Positions 42,826 through 54,428 of a stretch of 64,000 bases of DNA are shown here, piece by piece. Under the pieces are notes generated by a model, which was not told the DNA's origin, made no database searches, and saw only the letters and a program-made list of their open reading frames with translations. The position numbers and the translations under genes were made by a program. This stretch comes from Chromobotia macracanthus (lineage: Eukaryota > Chordata > Actinopteri > Cypriniformes > Botiidae): the NCBI GenBank assembly GCA_036877525.1, contig JAZGTH010000125.1:1027501-1091500 (forward strand), written 5' to 3'. Positions within the stretch are counted from its first letter, which is position 1; every line of letters starts with the position of its first letter.

Positions 42826-43390
42826 GTGAAACACTTTCAAAGAGTGTTGGGGCTTATGGCAGCTGTGTCCAATGTTATTCCATTTGGCCTACTGTACAAG
42901 AGCCCCCTACAGTGCCTTTATTCTCTGGTCATGTGGAAGAAACCATGCTTTCTGTCCCAAGGCCTGGTTTTGGGAGCGTCCTGTCTATGGAAAATTGTGG
43001 GTGTGGTCATGGAGGGACACTTTAAGAGGGGGCTGTGGAGAGAACATTATCTTTCTTGGTACATAAATTGCCTGAAGATGATGGCTGTGCCTCTAGCCTT
43101 GAAACACTTCCTCCTAGACTTCAGGGGCCACCAGTTCTAATTCGTATGGACGATACATCAGTGGTCACCTACTTAAATCATCACCAGGCCTGAGGTCATG
43201 CCTTCTTTGCAGACTGCCACATCAGGTTCTTCTCTGGTCCCAGAGCAAGCTGTTCTCTCTTTGAAGTATGTACATCCCTGCACATCAGAATGTGAGGGCA
43301 GATTTGAATTTTTTGAATACTGGTCTATAGTTATGAGAGCGGTCTCTTTTGATTCCTTGAGGCATGCAGAGTCAAATAATATCTAATGGT
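42826..43390 (+). pseudogene. DIRS RT/RNase H fragment
   Basis: The plus-strand frame has FQRVLGLMAAVSNVIPFGLL and LALKHFLLDFRGHQF. After a stop near 43140, IRMDDTSVVTYLNHHQ and LRSCLLCRLPHQVLLWSQSK follow, matching the RNase H region of DIRS polyproteins. Frames are broken. The expected downstream recombinase is not attached. Confidence 0.7.
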
Positions 43391-43429
43391 CCATGGTCGG
43401 CCATTTTGGGCATCTCCCATTTTCAATTA

Positions 43430-44465
43430 TGTCATAAAATGCAGTATTTTACAAACACAATTGCATATTGATACAAAACTATATGGGTCAAATAATCCAC
43501 TCTCACACCCACGAGTGCAAAACATCACCATATTTTGAGGTGACCTACACGCCCCACAATGTAGGTGGTGCCAAGCGACTCCAGATGAGATGACAGGTGA
43601 GTTGAGACATGCATGTGAGTGTAGACTGCCTTGGTGGTTGATGAACGCCACAGTTGCTGTGCTGTCCATGCAGACTAGCACATGCCTGCCCTACAGAAGT
43701 AGATGAAACCGGCACAGGGCCAAAAGCACTGCTGAGACAATTGAGATGTGCCACAAAGCCCCCTGCTCATTGCACACAGCAACCCAGCCTGTCTTGGAGG
43801 CATCCATTGTCACAACATTGTGCCTAGACACTTGTTCTAAGGGCACCCTTGCCCGTAGAAAGGCAGTGTCCAACCAAGGACTAAAGGTAAGATGGCAGGA
43901 CGGTATGGCCATCACACGGTGTGTGCCGTGGTGTCATGCCCATCTCGGGACTCGGTTGTGAAGCCAGTGTTGCAGCAGTTTCACATACATCAGTCCAAGG
44001 TGTGACTGCAGCCATATGCCCCAGGAGCCTCTGCAAAAATTTCAGTGGACTGTCTTGTGAGACAGATACTTCAGCTCGACCAACTCAAGGGGCTTGAAAG
44101 GGGCTCCGTGTAGACCAGAGAGGAATACGGAAAGGTCCCAAAAGGGAAAGAGAGGTAACCTCTGGGGTTCAGTCTCCAGGCACCCTTTAGGAACTTGATG
44201 ACCAACTCCTGCTTCCCTGCATACCTGCTACTGCTAGGTGATGGGTCGAGATAGTGGCCACGTAGACCTTCAGGGTGGAAAGGGACAATCTCTGTTTCAA
44301 CCCTTCCTGCTGAAAGAACAGCATAGAGCTGATTGGAGGTGTTCTCCACGGGAAGAACACCAGTCAGTGAAGAGTCTCCACTTACAGGCATAAGCCCGCC
44401 TGGTGGATGGAGCTCTTGCCTGAGTGATAGTGTCCACCACGCCCTGGGGTAGATCACTCAGGTGA
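43430..44465 (-). pseudogene. DIRS RNase H and recombinase pieces in permuted order
   Basis: On the minus strand 44071-44457 resembles the N-terminal core of the DIRS recombinase (QELVIKFLKGAWRLNPRGYL). The sequence immediately following (44070-43430) is RNase H: FLQRLLGHMAAVTPW, VVTMDASKTGWVAVCNEQGA, VLVCMDSTATVAFINHQGSL. In intact fish DIRS elements RNase H precedes the recombinase, so the pieces are rearranged. Stops and frameshifts are frequent. Confidence 0.7.
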
Positions 44466-47233
44466 AATCAAGTCAAGTCAAGCTTTATTATCATTCTGTT
44501 ACATGTGGGGACATACAGTGGAATGAAATGCTATGCCTCACAGGACCACAGTGCTATGAAAATACAAACATACAACAATGACGTTTTTTAGTGTAAATCA
44601 CAAAACACAAAACTAACCTACTACATTTACATTTTACATTTAGTCATTTAGCAGACGCTTTTATCCAAAGCGACTTACAAAGGATGGGAGCATTGAACAT
44701 TTTGTCTTGTACGCCAACGAGCCAAGTCTACAAAGCTACATTTACAAGCAGACATTGTATTCTGTTACTAGAGAGAAAGATGGACTAGAGACAGGGAATT
44801 TTTTTATACTTATACATATATACTCCCCGCCTCTCCATGAAACCTTGAAAGATCTGTCGGTGAGGTGATCTAACTCCATAATCTAACGCCATAATCTACT
44901 AAGAGTTAGATTATAAATATATTATATATAAAGTTGCCTATACAAAATCTAGAAAATACAAACTATACAAATATTTCGCATAAATACTGTACATGGCTGG
45001 GGAACAGTGCAAGATGATGTGTAGTGCATGAGCTTGTAAACATACATCCATTATCAAATCTTTTGTGGTATTATGTACCCACGGCAGTGTTTTAAAAAGT
45101 GTCTAGTGCACAGAGGAGAGTGTGTTACTACAGGTGATTTGTGCAGCCTACTCACCTGCGTGTAACGCACTTCAAATTGCACAACAAAAAAGGTATGGGT
45201 TTTTTTTAGATGGGGGCAGGGCTTAAGTTCAGGGCTCTCAGGCTGGGGAAAAAAGCTGTTGAGCAATCTGGTGGAGTGGGCTCTGATGCTCCTGCCAATT
45301 TTCCTGATGGCAGGAGGTGGAAGAGACTGTGTGAGGGATGGGTGGGGTCCTTCACAATACTGGTGGCTTTGCTGGAGCATTGTGTAAGGAAAATGTCCAG
45401 GATGGTGGGGAGAGGGGCACCGATGATCTTTTCAGCTGTGTTCACTGTCCGCTGGAGGGTCTTGCGGTCTGCGGCGCTACAGTTCCCATACCAGATAGTG
45501 ATGCAGCTGCTCAGTGGTTCCCCTGTAGAATGTGGTGAGGATGGGTGGGAGAGGGAGACTTGCACTTTTCAGTCGGTGAAGAAAGTGTAGGTGCTGTTGT
45601 GCCTTTTTGGAAAGTGACGTGGTTTTGGTGGTCCAGGTGAGATCCTCTGTGATGTGCACCCCCAGGGATTTAGTGCTACTGACTCTCTTCACAGTCGAGC
45701 TGTCGATGGTCAGTGGGGAGTGGTCAGTGGAGTTTCTCCTGAAGTCCATCACAACCTCCTTTGTCTTCCCCACATTGAAAGACAGGTTGTTAGTGCCACA
45801 CCATACCGCCAGCTGTGCCACTTCCTGTCTATAGTGCCTTTTATTGTTGTTGCTAATGAGACTTACCAACGTTGTGTCATCAGCGAACTTGATGATATGG
45901 TTGGAGCTGAACTTGGCAGTACAGTCGTTGGTCAGCAGCAGGCTGAGCACACAGCCTTGTGGGGCACCAGTGCTCAGTGTGGTAGTGCTCGAGGTGTTGT
46001 GGCTGACATGGACTGACTGGGGTCTTCCAGTTAAAAAGTCCAGATTCCAGTTATAGAGGGATGAGTTGAGGCAAGTTTAATTTGTTGAAAAACTGTTGTG
46101 AGATTTTTGTGTTGAATGCTGAGCTGAAGTCGATGCATTCTTGCATAAGTGTTCTTCTGTTCTAAGTGGGTAAGAGCCAGGTGGAGGGTGAAAAACTGCA
46201 TTGTAGAGCGGTTTGGACAGTATGCAAACTGGAGTGGATTGAATGTGTTAGGGAGGCTGGTTTTGATGTGGTTCATGACTAATATCTCAAAACACTTCAT
46301 CATGATTGGAGTCAGTGCTATGGGATGATAGTCATTAAAACAGGACACAGGTGATTTCTTAGGTCCCGGTATGATGGTTGTGGTTGTGAGACACGTGGGG
46401 ACAGCAAGATGTTGAACATCTGTTAGGGCTGTTAGGACATCTGTCAGCTGTGCAGCACAGTTTCTCAGTACATAGCCAGGTATGTTATGAGGACCCGCAG
46501 CCTTGCATGGGTTAATCCTAGGGTCTTCCTCACTTTGGCTGGAGACAGACAGAGGACCTGGTTGGTGGGAGGTGTGGGAAGTTTTTGTGCAGGTGTGTCA
46601 TTCTGCATTTCACACCATGAATGAAACTGGTTGAGTGCATCTGGGATGGATATGTCGTCATCACAGACCTGTGGTGGGAGCTTGTAGGCAGTTATGGTCT
46701 GAATGGCTTGCCACAGGCTCCGTGACTTTCTGCTGTCTGTGAAGTGGTTAGTGATTTTTCGCATATGACCATTTTGCATTCTTGATGCCACAGGACAGAC
46801 TGGCTCTTGCTGTTTTAAGGGCTGCTTTATTTCCTGATGTGAATGCTTCATCTCTGGTCTTTAGCAGCCCACAAACCTCTGCTTTTATCCATGGCTTCTG
46901 GTTTGACGTTTTCTCTGTTGTGTAAACAAAGTCCAGTGTGTTATTTACCCTTGTTGCAAAGTTCACATGTCGGAAGAACGTTGGCAAAACTGTCTTTAAG
47001 TTTCCATGGTTGAAATCATCGGCTATGATAAAGCCATCTGAGTTATTTGTTTATTACTCGCTGATGGCTCTATACAGCTCGCGAAATGCGTCCTGAGTGT
47101 TTGCGCACAGGGGAATGTAAACCACAACAATAAGAATGGCTGTGAACTCCCGCGGCAGATGAAACGGTCTGCACTTCACAAACATAACCTCCACCAGCGA
47201 TGAACAGTGTTTGTCACTATCACAGCATTATGA
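44464..47233 (-). mobile_element. LINE copy C, 5'-truncated
   Basis: Complementary tail aagtcaagtcaagctttatt marks the 3' end at 44464. Minus-strand coding resembles copies A and B: NNTLDFVYTTEKT (about 46950), SLWQAIQTITAYK, CFNDYHPIALTPIMMKCFEI (46031-46348), IKFADDTTLVSLISNNN and SSTVKRVSSTKSLGVHITED (45477-45950). It ends at about 47233 within the endonuclease coding region, a typical 5' truncation. Many frameshifts and internal losses show it is older than A or B. An unrelated insert interrupts its 3' UTR (44624-44900). Confidence 0.9.
44624..44900 (+). repeat. Fish SINE/MITE-like insert in LINE C 3' UTR
   Basis: catttagtcatttagcagac followed by gcttttatccaaagcgactt is a very common teleost repeat core. 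It splits LINE C tail sequence, which resumes near 44925 (ataaagttgcctatacaaa). Exact right border uncertain. Confidence 0.65.
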
Positions 47234-47465
47234 AGCATTATTACCAAAGAGCAATTAGAAGAAGAGCATATCATGTCAGCGCACCCAATGAGCTACGGTA
47301 AGTCTTAGAAAAACCTGTTTGTTCATACATGCCCAAAAGGGTTTGTAAAAACCACTTACAAATAAATGTCTATATTAGCACTTTGGCATCAAGAAGAACA
47401 CTAACTTAATATACAGTAGTCATTGGTTTTGTACTGCGATCTCCATACATCCTCATAACATGAGT

Positions 47466-47535
47466 AATTAAATTCAAATTTATTTCTATAGCACTGTTCA
47501 CAATTTCTGCTTAGTTGCAAAACAGATTTGTAGAC
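47466..47535 (-). repeat. L2 3' tail fragment
   Basis: aaattcaaatttatttctat with agcactgttcacaatttctg matches the consensus L2 tail seen at 30548, without coding sequence beside it. Confidence 0.5.
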
Positions 47536-47727
47536 AATAGGTTAGACAATGCATTATACATATATAATAATATCATATATAATATTATATATCATCAATA
47601 ATATTATCATAAATAGAAAATACATTATGCAATACATAGTATACATGGATTTATTGCAAATATAGTAACATGGCTTTATTTTATGACATTACTAAAACTG
47701 ATCATTTGGTCTGAAATTTGGTCTTAC

Positions 47728-48240
47728 ACAGGCACGTGGATACCAATCACAAACGAGCAAACTGGGGCTTTGTCCTTGATGGCTGTGTTGATGGCTATAG
47801 CAGACGCATCACATAATTAAGATGCAATCTGATTGTTGCAATAACAACAGGTCTTCAACTGCCTTGGAACTTTTCAGAGATATTGTGGATAGGTTTGGAT
47901 TACCAAGCAGAGTAAGAGCAGATGCAGGTTCTGAAAACATAGACATTGCACATTTAATGCTTGAACACAAAGCACTTTCTACAGTTTTCTGGTTGGACAA
48001 AGTGTACATAAAAAGAGAATAGAAAGGCTATGTGCAGAAGTAAACCGGGCACTGTCAGCATACTTCAGAGATCTGTTTCTGTTCATGGATGCTGAAGGAA
48101 TGTTATAAAACAACAACCCCAGTCACATTAGAGCTTTGCATTTCATTTTCCTTCCCAGGATAAATAGGGCTTTAACTGAATACATCAGTTAATGAAACAA
48201 CAGCCTTAGCATTGTGAACAGTTTGTCCTGTATCCAACTA
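47728..48240 (+). pseudogene. Integrase-core (rve-type) transposase-like gene fragment
   Basis: One frame reads HVDTNHKRANWGFVLDGCVD then GYSRR, stopping at TAA (47816-47818). The next frame gives CCNNNRSSTALELFRDIVDR, FGLPSRVRADAGSENIDIAH and LMLEHKALSTVFW. A third frame continues as RLCAEVNRALS-like sequence and a FHFLPRINRALTEY-like end. The order (HxD at the start, RADxGxEN about 60 residues later) fits a DDE integrase core of the kind in multicopy fish proteins annotated as integrase-core domain proteins. The third acidic residue may be the E of the AEVNR region. Frameshifts and stops make it a relic. The superfamily is uncertain. Confidence 0.65.
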
Positions 48241-49195
48241 TTGACAATTGGAAGAATTCAGAATGCAGGACAATATATATTACCAAGGCAAAGGGAATGC
48301 ACATTGGAAAACATTGTGGATCATGATCTAAATCAAATTAACCCATGGCATCAGGCACTTCATCCCTGCTTGTAATCTTTTGGATGGTATTCATGTTTAA
48401 GGATTAAGGAGGGTACCTTATTATGTTCCAGTAAACAGGTAGTATATAATGCAAGAACTGCAAATGACAACACGTAATAAGCAACATAATGCTACTTTAT
48501 TGCTGCTTTATGAACTTTAATATGCACAAAACTGTGAAACATCAGCAAACATTTTTGCAGAGATATTCTGTTTCCAAATTATTCTAACAAAAGAGCATTA
48601 AACTTCTTATTTTTCATCTTTAATCTTTTGCCATGTCATTACAAAAATTTGAATTAAGCCAAAAAACAGAAAAAGGAGCTCAAAAATCCAAAGGAGATAA
48701 AAAAATACAAATCTATTATACCTGCATTAGCAATGAATAACAAGAATGTTAGAATACTGTCAAAAACGTTGCTCCAACAAATACGTAACAATTTGTTTCT
48801 ACAGAAAATAACTAAGCATACATGCTAAATGCACTGAATGCTGTACTACATAACAAGAACACTTGTGCTTGCGTGAAGCACAAAAATGCACTTGCATTTA
48901 AGCCATGCCAAATCCAGGTGAATTTTTTATCCCAAAATCCATGTCTGTTTTGAACTCTTCATAAGTGTTCTTCAATGGAATTCTGATGATATTGTCACAT
49001 ATATTAGCAAGTGAGAATTTTGAGCATAAAATAAACTAATGATGGCTCTGGAGTAAAGCCAAGTGCTAGAGGGGAGTTGCATCCAGTAGCAAAAATAAAT
49101 ATATTCTTAAGTGTAACAGCTTGCATGTTGACTGACAAACACACAGAAATATCAACACGTTAAAAACTATTTACCCTTTAATACATTTATTATAC
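48241..49195. other. Nothing firm recognised
   Basis: AT-rich. The first 140 bp (to about 48380) may be a further decayed part of the integrase-like gene; the rest shows no feature. Confidence 0.35.
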
Positions 49196-49199
49196 AACA

Positions 49200-50100
49200 T
49201 TTTTTAATGTAAAAAGCATGCCATTTCTCATATTCTGTATCTTGAAGGTAATCCCTCCAGAGACCATAGAGTCTTTCATTCCATCTCATATCTATTACTT
49301 CCATGTTCAGACAGTTGACACCTGAAAAGCAGCTCAAGGTCTTCTGCCGATAGTTTTTTTAGTAGGTTTTAGGAAAAAGGTCTTCATCTGTTCAGGATGT
49401 TTTAGCAGAGTGTTTAGTGTTTTAGCTTCTAGAACACTAAAACTTTTTAGGCCTTCTTGAAACCTTGCAGTGAAAGCATATCTATTATAAAGAATTGTCC
49501 AGTAGGCTAATCCTACATTTGCAGATGACATAAAACAGAAACAAGACATTTTTAGACCCTACTGTTATGTGTGTAAGCAAATTAGAACATATACCACATA
49601 ATTGTTGCAATATTACTGGTAATTATTTGCCTTTCAAATGGTGCTCTTTATCTCTGCAGGATGTACCAATGTGCCAAGTCCTTGGACACATCATTTTTGT
49701 TCAAACTAGTTATTTTCCACTAGTTATTTATTTATGACAGAGTAAGTAAGTGATATGCCTTACTCACTGTCTCCATTATCTGGGTCTCTGAGACTGACTC
49801 CATCAAACACAAAAACATAACATAAGTTTAATTTGTTATTTACAAAGAAACCTTTAAATAATCAGAAAAAGACTATGTAATTTGCTATTGAAGTATTACA
49901 ACGGCATGTACAGCAGACACTACCAGAAGAAAGTGACACAAAAAATTGTATAACATTCAACGTGTTTAAATATGCCATACCTCTCTTAAGACTGACTGTG
50001 TGTCCATATCTGGAACATCTTCAGTTGAGACTTCAGTGTTCTCAGGGCCGTTAATGAGAGCAAACAGTGTTGAATCGAGTCACTTCATCAACCTTTATCT
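49200..50100 (-). pseudogene. G2E3/HECT-like E3 ligase gene fragment
   Basis: On the minus strand an exon at 49334-49549 contains YAFTARFQEGLKSFSVLEAK and TLNTLLKHPEQMKTFFLKP. The sequence next to it (49330-49200) gives AEDLELLFRCQLSEHGSNRY with a ...E.KTL continuation. This matches the pattern of C-terminal HECT-like regions of fish proteins annotated G2/M phase-specific E3 ubiquitin ligase-like. Further upstream, splice-bounded pieces FDGVSLRDPDNGD (about 49790-49755, donor gtgagt) and FALINGPENTEVSTEDVPDM (about 50060-49990, donor gtatgg) look like earlier exons. The C-terminal catalytic Cys region is not seen. Probably a multicopy, possibly transposon-linked, gene relic. Confidence 0.5.
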
Positions 50101-50229
50101 GGGGATGTCAGACAAAATCTTCCAATTGAACACCACCACTATTCAAAAAATATTGTTTATATTTAAAGTTTCAATGTTTTATATAAAACTTGACTTTCTA
50201 AAGAAAACGTGAGTGATGCTTGCCATGGC

Positions 50230-50815
50230 AAAACCCTGGAATATTTAAACAATGTTAACATGTTTTAACATGATGCTAACATCATTGCACATGATGCTAG
50301 CAAGTTTAAACATGATGCTAACATGAGGTAGCATAATGTTAGCATGACTTAGCATAATGTTAGCATCATGCAAACATGACTTAGCATGCTTTAATATTAA
50401 TTTATTTTATGGTTCCTAGGGTACAGTAAATGGTTGCTAGGGTGTAGCTGTATTAATAGGGTAGAACCAATAGACAGATGTGTGTGTGAATCAAAAGAGA
50501 CAACTCCCATGTCCCTATGATGTTCTGGTACTGAGATATAACTAATTCATGCTAGGGTGTTCTAAATGGTTGCTAGGGCATGGCTGGACAGTTTCTATAG
50601 TAATAATTCAAAAGTCAATAAGTCAAAAGAGGCCACCCACTTACATGCCTGATGCCTCTCACCTGATGCCGCTCACCTTTTTTAATGGAAGTCAGTGCAG
50701 TTGTCAGGGTACTGTAAATGGTTGCTAGGGCGTGGCTATGAAGTTGAAATATCACCATGTGTTGCTGCTTACTAAGCCGAGTGATATGAGCTTCTCAAGC
50801 ACCACATGTCCATAT
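50230..50815. repeat. catgatgcta minisatellite and partner of repeat at 11529
   Basis: About ten imperfect units built on acatgatgctaacatg/tagcataatgttagcatg lie at 50245-50400. They are followed by blocks shared with 11570-11760 (ggttgctagggcgtggctat, gaagttgaaatatcaccatg). Confidence 0.7.
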
Positions 50816-50822
50816 CATGTCC

Positions 50823-50826
<4 letters not shown>

Positions 50827-50868
<42 letters not shown>

Positions 50869-50875
50869 ATATATG
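50827..50875. repeat. TA microsatellite
   Basis: Nearly pure (ta)n run of about 48 bp with one phase break. Confidence 0.9.
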
Positions 50876-50959
50876 TTGTCAGAAATATTCAAAAGCGTAT
50901 GTGGAATGAAACCTTGTAATATATGGAATGAAAATGAAAGTCTGGATATATGGACTGAA

Positions 50960-51400
50960 AACGTCACAGGTTACGTATGTTACCCAGTCCCTGAATAAAT
51001 GAGCGCTGCAACGGCTTGCCTATGAATCCTAGTGTGCATATCTGAAAATTAATGCCTATTTATAGGCAGGTGTCACGTGATGAGCATTCACACCACAAAG
51101 TCTTTAAACGCTAAAATAATCGTCATAACAAGTCTAAAAGCCTTCAGGCAAACAAGATGTGCAAGCAGCGTCTCATTACCTATTTCAGGGAACCTGGTTA
51201 CATATGTAACCAGGTTCACTTTCGTGGGAATTCGACGCTGCATCAGGCTTGACACTATGGGGAAAGTTAATGCCCACTACGCCACAGTGAGGGAAGGCCT
51301 GCCTATAGATGCTGTGAAACATTGGCACAAAAACATCAGGAGCAGACTTAGACTTGCCAACCCAGGAGGACCTAAGCACCTGGAGTTGAATTTAAGTCTA
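50960..51400. mobile_element. DIRS terminal repeat junction
   Basis: Contains agcagcgtctcattacctat, a 28-bp palindrome at 51190-51217, then gggaattcgacgctgcatca and ggcttgacactatggggaaa. These are the same words as in the DIRS ends near 24090-24190. Flanking sequence to the right (to about 51500) may be a decayed gag start; no long frame survives. Confidence 0.7.
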
Positions 51401-52955
51401 AGCTGTAAAATCTAATAAATAGAAGACCAGCCTGCCGCAGCACAAACATCACTTAGAGATGCTTCCCTATGCAAAGCATTAGATAATGCTAAACCCCTGG
51501 TAGAATGGGCTATTATGGGAATGGAGGCAAACTGAATTATGTACCCTCTTTCTACTGTACTTAACAGCCATATGGACAAACTGGGCAGAAGTTTTCACTC
51601 TGCCAGAAGGTGCAAGAGAGATACCATTCTGTCTATCTGTCCAGTCTCCTGAAACAGCGAACTGGCAAGAGAAATCTAAACAGTTGAACCACCGAATGTT
51701 GGCATGCACAAGGACACCCCCTCATGGGGCTGGCCCCCAGTATGCTTTTGGCATCAGGTGTTGTTCTTTGCAACCTTTGAGGAGATCACGGTTGAATCTT
51801 CTCTTAGGCTGCAAGGCCTGCGTATGCAGCCCAGTCAAAACCATAAGCTGTTAAATGTTAGCTTATGCTAAGTTAAATGTTAGCTGTGTCTCCCATTAAG
51901 CAAGCCAGCAAGGGCAACAGTAGAAAGGAACCAAAACTCCAGTGATGTATAAATAGAGAAGAAACAAGACACCAATGTTTTAATCACCAATCACCTATTT
52001 TTAACAATTAAGAACATGTGCACATGTACATCCTGATTCAATAATTCTCAAGTTCATGAACAGTCTTTATTTTACACCATACAAAATCATAAATGCTTTA
52101 TCACACTTCTGGCTTTGTACCATCAAACATAATTCATAATAAACCTGCCAAATGGCTACTCATGACCCATTCTTGAGACTTCATGACCCATAGTCTTGCA
52201 GTAGTATCAGGTTGATTCCTTTGCTGAATTAAAGTTTAGCAATAGAAATCCCAATCGGTAGCCAGTCTGTGAGATTTACGTCTTCACAGGAATTTTTACA
52301 CATTAATATTGGGCACATTTTAAATATGCTGCTGTCCTAAATAGGAGCTCAGTAGGCTACTTGATAGGCTGTTGATGTGTTTGCTATCAACAGCCGTTTG
52401 CTATTTCATTTCCTTTGCGTCGCATACTCTGTCTGCCAAAACACAAAAAAGGTTTTGTGTATTGTTACAAAGTTTTAAAAATTAAGGGACCAACACAGCT
52501 TCCTTAAGCCTCAAACACGATGGCTGATTTCATGTTAACTGAAGAGGAATATCAAGCGCATTTTCAGAAGTCAGTTTGTTAAATTATATCAAACCATACA
52601 TGCTACTCTGATGTGACAGTATGTCCATGCAGTCACATAAATGGTTTTGTCTTAAGTGAAACACCATTTATTCATAATTCCTTTTAATGGCGTTTTATTT
52701 ATTTTTGTTGTAACAGTGTAAATAATCTATGCTAATAATAGGTGGCAGTAAGTACACAATTTAGGGTGTAAATGTTTTTTAAAAGAAATTAAAACGATAC
52801 ACTGTCTCTTTGCAGCCGACACAATAGAGGAAAATGGTGTCACAATCACTAGTGATTAATTTATATGATCCCATTAGTGGTGTAATCGTTTATCGTAGCA
52901 TTTGCGATCATTTTGGTGTCTGTGACATGAATAAACACACAAACACGCCCCATAG
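51401..52955. other. Mostly unrecognised
   Basis: No gene or named repeat can be supported. The first 300 bp may be DIRS-derived; the remainder is AT-rich single-copy-like sequence. Confidence 0.35.
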
Positions 52956-52959
52956 TATA

Positions 52960-53260
52960 GTCCCACCCTTGACACTGATTGACAGAATTGCGTGCAAGGC
53001 ATCGTAAGCATAAATGCAAAGAGACTTTTGATTGCTTTTAACTTTTGGCAGACTCAGTACGCGACGCTGAGAATATGAAATGGCAAACGGGTAATTGATA
53101 TTGCAATTTAAATATGACAGGGTCGTAGCTCATAAAACATTGAAAATGCAATTGCAAATGGACTTTGAATTTTTATTTGAAATTTGGCAGACATTGTGCA
53201 TTCGTGCAAACAAAAAAAATTGCAAATAAATTGTGAAATTGTCTGCAAAACGCTCTATAC
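52960..53260. repeat. Unclassified dispersed repeat
   Basis: Repetitive phrases (tgcaattgcaaatg, gaatttttatttgaaattt, ttggcagac appearing twice) suggest a fish MITE-like repeat. Termini not identified. Confidence 0.35.
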
Positions 53261-54420
53261 CATTATGACTAAAATGCCACTATTTCATGTACACAAACGT
53301 TTTCCTATGTGGGAAACAGATGATTCTGTCCTAACGTGCTAAGTTTCAGCCATTGTTGATGAAAGGGTGGCGACCAGCAATTTTTCAAGCAAGTGTATGT
53401 CTTACATGTGGTCTCATCATGAATTCTAAAATGGGCATACAAAAATACATATTTCAATCTCTTTAAAAAAAAATGAATGTGCGTCAAAAACAGTAGCGGT
53501 AAGTGGACAAAAACAGTAAGTGGATTATGGCTTTAGTGTCTCTTAAATGGCTAGAATTACCTGTTTCACTAAAGAATGTGTTATTGCATTTAAAGCTGTC
53601 ATACTTCTGTCATCTCTGTTTGATACTTTTGCCATCTCTATTTGAAATTACAGATTACTTTATCTATTTTTGAAGCCAATTGACATTTCCAGGGAAAATG
53701 GATTTTAAATTATTAGTATTAATTTATTATATAGGGTTACCGTTGCGCATCAGAGTAAGGTAAGGAGACCGTTTTGAACATTTATCAATTGTGTACTTGC
53801 TCAATAACCGTTTTTTATTTATTTTTAACCAAAAACATACGGTTTGCAGCTTTAATGCCCTTTTAAACAAATCAAGATTTTTATTTTGAAATAAGAGGTA
53901 TTTCTAGTTGCTGTCTAGAGCGGTTTCTTGCTTCACAGTAGTGTTACTGCTGTCACTCCAGTGACGCTATAAGCGCGTTACACAGTCTCGCGAACGACCG
54001 TAGATCGATTTAAAACGCGTCCGGTAAACAACGCTTTAAACATTTACCATCAAATGCTTCCTCAGTGCCCGTTTAATTGGAGATCGTCCCCGGTAAGTTA
54101 GGTTTGGGCTGTAACAGAGATAAAACAGCAAGAGGAGGAGGTAGAGGCCACTCCTTTGAGGAGGTAGAGGCCACTAAAACTGTGTGGACAAAACCATCTT
54201 CTCCATAAAGCTGATCTGCTGTGAGGTCTACATCTACTTATCAATCACTAGAGCTGTGTGCTGCTTGGGTTATTTTGATGTATCTTACATTTTTAAACGT
54301 TTGGGATCTGCAAAAGGGAACGATGTAACCCGAATGCAGGTAAGACAATGTGATGTTACAAACATGTCTTTTGTCATGGACAAAAAAGTGTTATGGCGTT
54401 AATTGAAGTCCATGTGGCAT
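53261..54420. other. Intergenic; CpG-richer patch near 53960-54020
   Basis: A short cluster of CG dinucleotides occurs around cagtctcgcgaacgaccgta. No gene is evident. Confidence 0.35.
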
Positions 54421-54428
54421 CTGAATAC

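Noticed and set aside
50245..50400. Regular short repeats considered as a CRISPR-like array
   Set aside because: Units are contiguous and degenerate without spacers, in vertebrate DNA; it is a minisatellite.
52520..52585. Short frame beginning MADFMLTEEEYQAHF
   Set aside because: Only about 20 codons, no splice donor, no family recognised; insufficient support for a gene.
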